A stretch of DNA of 64,000 nt from the NCBI GenBank assembly GCA_002778785.1, contig PEZS01000011.1, forward strand, positions 124,001-188,000, in the 5' to 3' direction. The notes under the pieces are model-generated. The model searched no databases, was not told the origin of the DNA, and was given only the letters and a program-made list of their open reading frames with translations. A program made the position numbers and the translations under genes. The DNA comes from Bdellovibrionales bacterium CG10_big_fil_rev_8_21_14_0_10_45_34 (lineage in GTDB: Bacteria; Bdellovibrionota; Bdellovibrionia; Bdellovibrionales; 1-14-0-10-45-34). Positions 1 through 8,130 of this stretch are shown here, piece by piece; position 1 is the first letter of the stretch; the number at the start of each line of letters is the position of its first letter.

Positions 1-2144
1 TCGTTTTTATGCAGTTTAACGAAACGAGCGAAGGGCTTCAGCCTCTACCTAACCCCAGTATCGATACCGGAGCAGGGCTTGAAAGATTGAGCGCTGTTAT
101 GCAAGGCACGCCAGTAAACTACAACACGGATCTCTTTTTGCCGATGATTTTGGAGGCTAGCCACTTAGCCAAAGTGGAGTACGGTTTTGACAAAGAAACG
201 CAGAGCTGCGTTTCCAAATTTGTTAAGAGTTCAAACCTCGATAAGAAATTGACCTCGTTAAAGGCCGCCACCGCAGAAACGGATGCATGCTTTAGAGTCG
301 TCGCAGATCACGTGCGCTCGACTTCATTTTTGATGGCAGATGGGGTTATTCCCTCTAACGAAGGCAGGGGCTATGTGCTCAGGCGCATTCTTCGACGGGC
401 GGTAAGATACTCCCAAAAGCTGACAACCGAAAAATCTCTCATCGTGCCTTTAGCGCAGTTATTGATTGATCAAATGAGTGTGGCTTATCCCGAGCTTGCG
501 AAGCGAAAAGAAACTATACTTAAAACACTCGAGAGCGAAGAAGAGAGATTTTTGTCAACGCTTCATCAAGGAACTGAAATTCTTGAAAGGAAGATATCTG
601 ATCTCAAAAATAAAGGCCGGGGCTCGCTTGATGGAGCTACAGCATTTCAACTTTATGACACTTTTGGATTTCCGATCGATTTAACGGCGCTCATGCTCAA
701 AGAAAAGGGTATGGGTCTAAATGAAGACGAGTTTAACAAAGTTTTCGAAGAAAACAGAAAGAAGAGCCAAAAATCTTGGAAGGGCGCCGCTCTCAGCGAT
801 AATAAGTTAGCAATTGCTCAGTGGGCGTCTAGTTTTTCGAAAACACAATTTTTAGGATACCAATCACTCGACGCAGAAGGCGAGATTCTGGGACTTTTTT
901 CTCAGGGCTCTTCCGATGAGGTGGCACCATCTGCCGGAGAGTCAGTTTTTGTGATTTTTGACAAAACCCCTTTTTATGCAGAAGGCGGCGGCCAAATTGG
1001 CGACACGGGGTATCTGCTAAAAGACAAAAAGATTGTCGCCGAAATTATCGATTGCCAAAAATTCGATGACCGCTTTGTCCATGAGGTTTCTCATCTCAAA
1101 ACGACTCTCAAAAAAAATGAAGCCTATGAACTGCAAGTTAAAAATGATGATCGCCAAGAAATTGCTAGTCATCATTCAGTAACCCACCTTTTGCATGCGG
1201 CCCTTAGAAAAGTTTTAGGAAGTCATGTTACCCAAGCCGGATCTCTTGTTGAAGCAAACCGACTGCGATTTGACTTTTCGAATCCAAAACCGCTATCAGA
1301 CGATGAGATTCAGCATGTCGAGGCTCTTGTGAATCGTGAAATAGCGCAAGGCTATAACGTTTCGCCAGAAGAAATGAGTTTTGATGAAGCCCTTAAACGC
1401 GGCGCGCTTGCTCTGTTTGGCGAAAAGTATTCTGATCAAGTACGAGTTGTTTCGTTGGGTAGTTTCTCGATGGAACTCTGCGGAGGTACACACGTGAGTA
1501 ACACCGCTCTCATTCGCGCCTTCCGAATTGTTCAAGAAACAGGAGTCAGCAGTGGTATCCGCAGAATTGAAGCAGTAGCCGGTGAAACGGCTGTTAGGCT
1601 GCTGCTTGCCCAATCTCGCGATTATGACTTGAGCCGAAAATTGGCAGGACTAGAACCCTTCAGTATTGAGGCTCATGCATCCTCTGAAAAGTTAGCTAGC
1701 AAATCCCAAAGTGATCTCTCTGACTGGGTTACACAGCAGCAATCAAAATTGAAAGTTCTCGACAAGCAAATCCAGTCCGCGAGATTGAGCTCGCTTGACC
1801 CGCGAGGATTTTCAAAAGATGCGTTCTTATGGGCGAGCGTTAATGTGGTGCCTGCACTTGTTGAATCGGACGATCGTAATCTTTTAAAGGCGCTCACTGA
1901 TAGAATCCGTGACGTTAACGCAGCAAATACTATTGTTCTTGTTATCGGTCGTAGTGAAGGGCCAACCCAACCGGTTATCGTAGCTTTGACAAAAGATCTT
2001 ACAAGTAAACTGAGCGCGGGCGAGTTGTTAAAGAAACTCACCCACAAATTTGGCGGCAAAGGGGGCGGACGACCCGACTTTGCTCAGGGAGCCATTGAAG
2101 ACTCCGCGGGACTTCAAGCCCACCTAACCGAAGCTTTTAACTAA
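1..2144 (+). CDS. alaS: Alanyl-tRNA synthetase, C-terminal 80% (5' truncated by window edge)
   Basis: Charges tRNA-Ala with alanine in the cytoplasm and edits mischarged tRNA. The open frame runs in from the window edge. It reads VFMQFN at once, which in E. coli AlaRS lies about 200 residues in, so the ATG at 9 is an internal Met and the true start is outside. Visible parts: the end of the aminoacylation domain (SIDTGAGLERL), the tRNA-recognition helices (RGYVLRRILRRAVRYS), the editing domain with its metal-binding HHSVTHLLH and CGGTH motifs, and a C-terminal DHHA1-like domain ending GGKGGGRPDFAQGA. The remaining 711 residues plus about 200 missing fit the usual 870-900. No terminator-like hairpin with a T-run follows the stop. 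Confidence 0.96.
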   Translation, partial: VFMQFNETSEGLQPLPNPSIDTGAGLERLSAVMQGTPVNYNTDLFLPMILEASHLAKVEYGFDKETQSCVSKFVKSSNLDKKLTSLKAATAETDACFRVVADHVRSTSFLMADGVIPSNEGRGYVLRRILRRAVRYSQKLTTEKSLIVPLAQLLIDQMSVAYPELAKRKETILKTLESEEERFLSTLHQGTEILERKISDLKNKGRGSLDGATAFQLYDTFGFPIDLTALMLKEKGMGLNEDEFNKVFEENRKKSQKSWKGAALSDNKLAIAQWASSFSKTQFLGYQSLDAEGEILGLFSQGSSDEVAPSAGESVFVIFDKTPFYAEGGGQIGDTGYLLKDKKIVAEIIDCQKFDDRFVHEVSHLKTTLKKNEAYELQVKNDDRQEIASHHSVTHLLHAALRKVLGSHVTQAGSLVEANRLRFDFSNPKPLSDDEIQHVEALVNREIAQGYNVSPEEMSFDEALKRGALALFGEKYSDQVRVVSLGSFSMELCGGTHVSNTALIRAFRIVQETGVSSGIRRIEAVAGETAVRLLLAQSRDYDLSRKLAGLEPFSIEAHASSEKLASKSQSDLSDWVTQQQSKLKVLDKQIQSARLSSLDPRGFSKDAFLWASVNVVPALVESDDRNLLKALTDRIRDVNAANTIVLVIGRSEGPTQPVIVALTKDLTSKLSAGELLKKLTHKFGGKGGGRPDFAQGAIEDSAGLQAHLTEAFN

Positions 2145-2533
2145 GTCTGCTGGACAAACTAAGCCAGAACGAGGCTAACGGCGAGCTTATTCACTGTCTG
2201 CATTGGATTTTGCAGCAGGAGTTCCTATGGTACATAGCAGTGCCGCCTATTTTTTATGCAATTCTTTAGTGTCGCCGTGTTTATTTGTAACAGAATGAAG
2301 GCACACTCCGCCTGTAGCGTGTCACTTGTTATGAAAACAAGAAGTCCTGGCCTGGTTTCTGGTAAAACCTCAGAACAGTTGAAGACAGAATCAAACTCTC
2401 TTAGCTGGTTACAACGGTAAACATGCTTTCAACCGTTAAGAAGCTTTGTGACAAAAAAAACTCTAGTGCTTAGCTTTTGTCTCAGTGTTAGAGTTGTCTT
2501 CGCTAAAGATTCTGGGGGAGCTGAAATAAGATC
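2145..2533. other. Intergenic gap, 389 bp, between alaS and the tolC-like gene
   Basis: No convincing gene, RNA or terminator is seen. A weak hairpin (CTTGTT/AACAAG) lies near 2328-2344. A 23-codon frame at 2227-2298 has GGAG five bases before its ATG but no other support. A G-rich ribosome binding site (GGGGGAG, about 2514-2520) sits just before the next gene. Confidence 0.5.
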
Positions 2534-4177
2534 ATGATGACTTTTTCTGAAAAACCAACACAAACGCCGAATCCAAGATTTGCCAGGCTCTCGAGCCCGA
2601 TAACCACATTTTTTCTGACATTTTTTGTGGTTGCGCTCGGGGGACCCGCAAAAACAGCAGATGCCCCTATCCCTAAGAAGGCTCAAGAAATTTTGGATAG
2701 CCTCCCTGGTAAAAAGATAACCCTCGATTTCGTACTCATGCGGGCGATCCAAACTTCGGAGTCGTTTAGGCAAGTTGCCTCTCAAATTTTAACGACAAAG
2801 GTGGGTGAACTTCAGGCCTCTGCACTTCTCGATACCCAGTTTGAGATTGGCGCTTCGAAGCTTCTTAACCAGAATGAACCAACTAGCCCCTTCGCCCCAA
2901 ATCGCATCGAAGGGTACCTGCTTGACGTTTCGGCCAAAAAGTATTTCCAAAGCGGCACGGCCGTTTCTGTGGGCGTGTCGCATGGCCACACAGCCATGTT
3001 GTTTCCTAATCCTTCAATTAGACTTGATCCATTTTACGAGTCTCGAATTACGTTGGGGCTATCCCAGTCTCTATGGAAAGACTTTTTTGGACTCGCGACG
3101 AGGGCCCAGCTCGAGGCAGCTGAACTGCAAACGAAGGCTGCCGTATGGCAGCTGATTACTTCTATTGAAGACTGGGCGTTTAGACTCTCTCAAGTGTTCT
3201 ATCAAGCTTGGCTTTCTAAACAACAAGTTCTCACGGCGCGAGAGAACGTCACGAGGAGAAAGCGTCTTGTTGAAATCAACAGAATCAAACTCAATCGTGG
3301 TACCTCAGAAAAGCCTGAGGCTTTGCAGATTGAGTCGGCCTATTTGAAGTCCCAGACCGACGCTGAAAACGCTGAGCAGATGCTCGGCGATGTTTGGCGA
3401 AATCTTGTCATTTCTTTGAAACTTCCCGACGAACTTGTTAAAATTGATCCCACTCTCACGCCAATCGTTCTTGATGAACCGTATGACATGGCCCGATCCG
3501 TTTGCGAGTCCATCAATAGGGGGGAAATCAAGCCCGAAAGTAGCGCAAAAGTTCTGGCGGCGATTAAGCAATATGAATCTGCGGTACTTACGCAAAAAGC
3601 GGCTCGTAACTTTGCGAACCCCGACTTAAAAGTCTCTGGCCAATATATCGTTAACGGAGTCGACGGCTCTGTTCAGCCGTCAGTTGAGGACACAACGGCA
3701 GCAAGATATCCCCACTGGGTAGTGGGTCTGCGGCTATCTATGCCTTTGGGATTTTGGGCCGAAGAGGCCAATTTGCGACAAGCAACTGCCCAAAGAATTC
3801 GAAGTGAGGCCATGAAAAATCAGGCTCTCGAGCAGTTCACCATTGACGGACTCAACCTTTGCTCGGATTTAAGTCGATCAAAAGTTGCCATGGAGCGAGC
3901 TGAACGAGCCAACAACAATCAAAACTCACGGGCTGTGTTAGAAGAAAGCCGTTTTCGCTTGGGGAGAATCAACACGCTTCAAGTAATTCAAGCCGGAGAC
4001 GAGTCCGCCTTTGCACAACTTGATTATCACAGGTCGCAAGTAGACTTCCGAATCGCTGCTTGGAAGGTGCTACTACTTACCCAGAACTTCAAAAAACATC
4101 TCGAACATTTAATCGGTCAGAAGTTTGAAAACGAAGAGGATTTCAAAAGCTTTTATGAAAGCTCGTCGTACAACTAA
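2534..4177 (+). CDS. TolC-family outer membrane efflux protein
   Basis: Likely outer membrane channel of a tripartite efflux pump. The 547-residue protein has a basic N-terminus with a hydrophobic segment (about residues 18-37, ending AKTADA) that fits a signal peptide. It then has two related halves rich in long amphipathic helices with heptad-like Ala/Gln/Glu patterns, typical of the OEP fold, for example RAQLEAAELQTKAAVWQL and the matching LRQATAQRIRSEAMKNQ. ATG at 2534 has GGGGGAG upstream; a second ATG follows at once. The RND pump gene starts 36 bp downstream, so the two are probably co-transcribed. No periplasmic adaptor gene lies between or after them. Substrate cannot be told from sequence. 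Confidence 0.85.
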   Translation: MMTFSEKPTQTPNPRFARLSSPITTFFLTFFVVALGGPAKTADAPIPKKAQEILDSLPGKKITLDFVLMRAIQTSESFRQVASQILTTKVGELQASALLDTQFEIGASKLLNQNEPTSPFAPNRIEGYLLDVSAKKYFQSGTAVSVGVSHGHTAMLFPNPSIRLDPFYESRITLGLSQSLWKDFFGLATRAQLEAAELQTKAAVWQLITSIEDWAFRLSQVFYQAWLSKQQVLTARENVTRRKRLVEINRIKLNRGTSEKPEALQIESAYLKSQTDAENAEQMLGDVWRNLVISLKLPDELVKIDPTLTPIVLDEPYDMARSVCESINRGEIKPESSAKVLAAIKQYESAVLTQKAARNFANPDLKVSGQYIVNGVDGSVQPSVEDTTAARYPHWVVGLRLSMPLGFWAEEANLRQATAQRIRSEAMKNQALEQFTIDGLNLCSDLSRSKVAMERAERANNNQNSRAVLEESRFRLGRINTLQVIQAGDESAFAQLDYHRSQVDFRIAAWKVLLLTQNFKKHLEHLIGQKFENEEDFKSFYESSSYN

Positions 4178-4213
4178 GAATATTCTGCCTTCTCTGAGAG
4201 AGGAATTTGTCAC

Positions 4214-7200
4214 ATGCGTGGTTTAGTGGAATTCTTTTTAAAACAAACTATTTTTGCCGATGTCTTGGCTTTTTTTATATTAGTTGTAGGTGTCCTTTCT
4301 GTTTTCGAAATTAAGCGGGAAGTTTTTCCAAACGTGAATTTCGATATCATAACGGTAACTACAATTTTCCCTGGAGCGTCCGCCGAAGAGACAGAGAAAA
4401 TGATTATATCTCCGCTTGAACGTGATCTTAAAGAAGTCGACGGAATAAAAAAAATGACATCGGTCACCGGAGAGAGCCGTGGCTATATTGTCCTTCAATT
4501 AGACCCTGATCAAACAACTGAGCGCAAAGCGAAGTCTGACATTCAAGATGTGGTCGATCAATTTGACTTTCCTGCAGAAGCTGAAGATCCGGTCGTCACT
4601 TCTGTTGAGAGTAAGAACACTCCTATCATCGAAATTACCGTTGCAGGTGACTTGCCAGAATTAGAGCTCCGAACCGTCGCGAAAGAGGTTGAAAACGAAA
4701 TTGAACGCATTGCCGGCGTGGCTAAAGTTGTACCAAAGGGAATGCGTGATCTAGAAATCCGCGTCGAGGCCTCGCCCACTCTTTTGTCGCGCTTCCGAGT
4801 TTCTTTAGATGAAGTTGTGCGAGCCCTCAGCCTTCACAATAAAAACATTCCTGGTGGTACAATCGAGGCTTCTAAGAATCCCGATTCACCCGACAGAGAA
4901 AAGCTTGTCAGAACTATTGGTGAATTCGAAAACGAAGAAGACATATTAAAAACTGTGATTCGGGCCAATGATTTGGGTCAGGTAATCCAAGTAAAAGACT
5001 TAGCAACTGCTCGTTTGCAGCTTGCAAAAGCAAATACACTTAACGGGACTGATGGCTATCCTTCTATCAATTTGACGGTGCTAAAGAAGGAGCGCGCTGA
5101 TGTCATTGAGATGGTTGAAAAGGTTAAGGTTAAAGTTGCAGAGATCCAGGAGCGACTAAAAGACCGCGGCGTTAAGTTGGCTTATGTAAATGACTTTTCG
5201 ATGTATGTGAAGCGGCGGCTAGGAGTGCTTAGCAGTAACTTATTGGTAGGCCTCTTTTTGGTAGTTCTTATACTTTCGTTGATTCTACCTGGCCGTGTGG
5301 CAGCTCTCGTTTCTTTAGCCATCCCATTTTCCTTCTTAGGAACGATGATTGTCTTTGAACAATTTGGACTTAGCATAAATCTGATTTCCATGCTCGGGCT
5401 CATCATTGTTTCAGGTATGCTTGTCGACAATGCCATCGTCGTCACAGACAACTGTGTTAGACATATGGAAGAAGGTGGCCCTTCCGAAAAGGCCATCATC
5501 ACGGGCGTACTTGAAGTTTGGCAGCCTGTCTTCGCCAGTGTGATGACAACCGCGGTGGCTTTTTTGCCCATGCTCTTTATGTCAGGAATCTTTGGAAAGT
5601 TTATTAAGCAAATTCCTATGGGAGTCCTCATTGCTCTTGGAATCAGTCTGCTTCAGGCCTTTTTCATCATCCCTGCCTACATTGGTAGATGGGTTCGGGT
5701 GAACCCAAAGGACGTTCAAAGAGAAGTTTCAAATAGGAAGACCTCCAACTTTCTTTCTAAGTTAACCCAATACACGCAAAACATCTGGAATGATAAAATC
5801 ACACCTTCTTACGTGTCGATTCTTCGAAAGAGTCTTCAGCGACGGTACTTGGTCGCACTTGGTGTAACCGGAATTCTGGTTCTTAGCCTTATGCTTGCCG
5901 CATTCAAAATGAAGCTTATTCTCTTCCCGCCTGACGGAATTGAAAACTTTTTTGTTCGCATCGAAGCACCGGTTGGAAGTAGTTTAGAGCAAACAAAAAG
6001 CCTCTTAAAGCCTGTCGAAGAGCAACTAAGAGAGCTTCCCACGGATGAGTGGGATAATTTTGTTACGACTGTTGGAATCATTCAGCAAGATCCCAACGAT
6101 CCCAACACTAAACGCGGCAGTCAGTACGGGCAAATCGCCGTTTACTTATCTGCCGAATCCAAAAGAGAACGCTCTGCAGATGAGATTATCGCAAAACTGA
6201 AAGCAGACATTGGACAACTAAAAGGCGTGGAGCGTTTGACATTTGATAGAGTCAATCCCGGCCCACCCGTGGGAAAACCCATTAGCGTTGCAATCCAAGG
6301 TAAGGAGTATTCAGATATTCTTCCTGCTATTGAGCAGCTTACGAGCTACCTTAAGACAATCGACGGTGTCTTAGATCTGACAGACACTTATACTCTCGGC
6401 AAAGAGGAGCTTCGTATAAAGATCGACCCAAAAGAAGCTGCAGCTGCCTCTTTGACAGTCGCAGACATCGGGACTTCTGTGAGAGCCGCGTTTGAAGGCC
6501 TTGTAGCCACGTCGATTCAGAAACTAGAAGATGAGGTGGATGTAAGGGTGATGTACCCGGAAAGCGATCGCAAATCTGCGGCTGTTCTAGAAACTCTACT
6601 CATACCAAACCGTTTTCAAAACTTGATTCCGCTTGAGCAAGTGGCGCGCATCGAAAAAACTCAAAGCGTCGATACGTTTCATCATGAAGACAACAAGCGA
6701 GAGGTTCGCGTGCTTGGCGAAGTGGATACAGACAAAACTTCAGCGCGAGAAGTCGCGGCAAAAGTTATCGCGTATCAGAGCGAGCTCCTTAAAAATCACC
6801 CGAACGTTAGTCTCGACTTCGGCGGCGAAGAAGAAGACACACAAGAAAGTCTTATGAGCTTGTTTAGAGCTTTTGGTATCGCCGCCATGACGATTTTCTT
6901 GATTCTGGTGATGACCTTTAAGCAGCTGCTTCAACCTGTTATTGTTATTCTCACGCTTCCGCTTGGGATTATTGCGGTTATCTTAACACTCTTTTTGCAC
7001 GGAAAGCCTTTGAGCTTTTTAGCGATGTTAGGAATCATCGCCTTGGGCGGTGTGATCGTGAACAATGCAATTGTATTTGTCGATTTCATTAACAAACGTC
7101 GCGAGATGGGTGAGGACCGATTTCAAAGTATTGTTTCGGCAGCCGGCATGAGATTAAGACCCATTGTTTTGACGACTCTCACCACAGTTGCGGGGCTGAT

Positions 7201-7375
7201 GCCAACCGCGTATGGGATTGGGGGAAGTGATCCTTTTGTAAAGCCGATTGCTCTTGGCCTTGGCTGGGGCTTGTTTATCGGCTCGCTTCTAACAGCATTT
7301 GTTATTCCAAACGCTCTTGCCATCACCGACGACATCTCCCTCTTCTTTGGTCGCCTCTTCAAAAGAAAGGCCTAA
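4214..7375 (+). CDS. RND-family inner membrane efflux pump (AcrB/HAE1-like)
   Basis: Proton-driven exporter of the inner membrane; 1053 residues is the normal RND length. TM1 (about 15-32) is followed by a large periplasmic loop with the porter signature FPGASAEETEKMI, a cluster of helices around residues 335-490, the second periplasmic loop, and the last TM block (about 885-1045). The TM4 relay reads GMLVDNAIVV, with one Asp where AcrB has two. The TM10 position reads VIVNNAIVFVDF without the AcrB-type Lys, as in several non-AcrB RND clades. It follows the TolC-like gene by 36 bp. The stop codon at 7373 lies inside a REP-like repeat. Substrate unknown; the adaptor subunit is not in this window. 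Confidence 0.93.
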   Translation: MRGLVEFFLKQTIFADVLAFFILVVGVLSVFEIKREVFPNVNFDIITVTTIFPGASAEETEKMIISPLERDLKEVDGIKKMTSVTGESRGYIVLQLDPDQTTERKAKSDIQDVVDQFDFPAEAEDPVVTSVESKNTPIIEITVAGDLPELELRTVAKEVENEIERIAGVAKVVPKGMRDLEIRVEASPTLLSRFRVSLDEVVRALSLHNKNIPGGTIEASKNPDSPDREKLVRTIGEFENEEDILKTVIRANDLGQVIQVKDLATARLQLAKANTLNGTDGYPSINLTVLKKERADVIEMVEKVKVKVAEIQERLKDRGVKLAYVNDFSMYVKRRLGVLSSNLLVGLFLVVLILSLILPGRVAALVSLAIPFSFLGTMIVFEQFGLSINLISMLGLIIVSGMLVDNAIVVTDNCVRHMEEGGPSEKAIITGVLEVWQPVFASVMTTAVAFLPMLFMSGIFGKFIKQIPMGVLIALGISLLQAFFIIPAYIGRWVRVNPKDVQREVSNRKTSNFLSKLTQYTQNIWNDKITPSYVSILRKSLQRRYLVALGVTGILVLSLMLAAFKMKLILFPPDGIENFFVRIEAPVGSSLEQTKSLLKPVEEQLRELPTDEWDNFVTTVGIIQQDPNDPNTKRGSQYGQIAVYLSAESKRERSADEIIAKLKADIGQLKGVERLTFDRVNPGPPVGKPISVAIQGKEYSDILPAIEQLTSYLKTIDGVLDLTDTYTLGKEELRIKIDPKEAAAASLTVADIGTSVRAAFEGLVATSIQKLEDEVDVRVMYPESDRKSAAVLETLLIPNRFQNLIPLEQVARIEKTQSVDTFHHEDNKREVRVLGEVDTDKTSAREVAAKVIAYQSELLKNHPNVSLDFGGEEEDTQESLMSLFRAFGIAAMTIFLILVMTFKQLLQPVIVILTLPLGIIAVILTLFLHGKPLSFLAMLGIIALGGVIVNNAIVFVDFINKRREMGEDRFQSIVSAAGMRLRPIVLTTLTTVAGLMPTAYGIGGSDPFVKPIALGLGWGLFIGSLLTAFVIPNALAITDDISLFFGRLFKRKA

Positions 7376-7407
7376 AGGTACTAAAGGTACGGAGTCACTT
7401 GTGGGAC
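7373..7407 (+). repeat. Left REP-like inverted repeat flanking the transposase gene
   Basis: Positions 7387-7407 are the exact reverse complement of 8095-8115 (21 of 21 bases; core GGAGTCACTTGTGGGAC). The outer side carries a tandem doublet AAAGGTAC-TAAAGGTAC, which is mirrored in the right copy. The RND gene's TAA (7373-7375) is the first part of the repeat. The core is itself imperfectly palindromic (CAC-TT-GTG), as in REP elements. Confidence 0.85.
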
Positions 7408-7446
7408 CGAGTGCGTCAATTCAAACCAGGATTCACGCGTTCTAAC

Positions 7447-8049
7447 TTAGTAATTGCGACTTGTTGCAGGCTTAAAGACTGTTCGTCGAAGCCCCTTCTG
7501 TATGGCGAGGTATTGGGCGGGCTCAATCTCTTTATTGTACCACTCTATCTGCTGTTCGTGACTAGCTGTATATCCGATGTCAGTGCTTAGGGAGCAGCAA
7601 ATAATGCCGCTTTGATCGTTAATCGTTGAAAACGGATATTTTTCGACTCGATCGACCAATCCCGCCTTTACTGGGTTTCTGTAAACATACCGAATGGCCC
7701 ACATGTAGTATTGAGGGTTTGTAATTAGCGATGCTTTGTAAGACCCGCCAAAGAGATGATTTATTCTTCCGGTGTGCGAATTCACCGTCCGAGTCGTGTT
7801 TCTTTGTATGTCTCGAGTGACGCCTCCCAATTCACTTCCTTCAATCACACTTGCGATCATATGATAATGATTCAGCATCAAAACAAACGCGTGTACCATG
7901 AGTCGGTTACTTGTAACCTGCTTGTTTAACTCATGTTTAAAGATATCCCACATATATACTTGGCCCAACGGAAAGGCCTCTTTGTTATTGGACCGTGCCG
8001 TAATGTGGTAAGGGAACTCCGCAGTATAGACGAGTTTTTTACGAGCCAT
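7447..8049 (-). CDS. REP-associated tyrosine transposase-like protein (Y1_Tnp/RAYT)
   Basis: Single-stranded DNA transposase-like enzyme of the IS200-related Y1 group, HUH type. The motif MLNHYHMIASV holds the His-x-His metal site. Further family marks are the early FPYHITARSNN, the HLFGGSYKASLI block and YVYRNPVKAGLVDRVEKYPFS, which corresponds to the NPVKAGLV motif of RAYT proteins. The ATG at 8049 (MARKKLVYTAEFPYHIT) fits the family start; an in-frame extension to 8103 would begin inside the right repeat. The gene sits between two inverted 21-bp repeats, the classical RAYT-REP arrangement. About 200 residues is typical. Whether it is active cannot be told. Confidence 0.88.
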   Translation of the reverse strand: MARKKLVYTAEFPYHITARSNNKEAFPLGQVYMWDIFKHELNKQVTSNRLMVHAFVLMLNHYHMIASVIEGSELGGVTRDIQRNTTRTVNSHTGRINHLFGGSYKASLITNPQYYMWAIRYVYRNPVKAGLVDRVEKYPFSTINDQSGIICCSLSTDIGYTASHEQQIEWYNKEIEPAQYLAIQKGLRRTVFKPATSRNY

Positions 8050-8094
8050 AGGCAAGGCGTATGCAAACGGTGCATACCCGATTTGCTGCATTGA

Positions 8095-8130
8095 GTCCCA
8101 CAAGTGACTCCGTACGTTTTGTACGTTTTA
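8095..8130 (-). repeat. Right REP-like inverted repeat flanking the transposase gene
   Basis: Read on the minus strand it begins CTAAAACGTACAAAACGTAC and continues into the same core as the left repeat. The 21-bp match is at 8095-8115. Its TAA (complement of 8128-8130) is the stop codon of the CCA-adding enzyme gene, as the left copy holds the stop of the RND gene. The two neighbours therefore converge on the element with both stops inside repeat copies. Confidence 0.85.

Noticed and set aside
2227-2298. 23-codon frame with GGAG upstream in the gap after alaS
   Set aside because: The spacing is plausible but the peptide has no pattern, and the gap is long enough for such frames to occur by chance.
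7390-7410. Copies of the 21-bp REP core elsewhere in the window
   Set aside because: Looked for the GGAGTCACTTG and CAAGTGACTCC strings in other gaps and did not find them. The aGGAGTCC within the 78-bp repeats matches too briefly.
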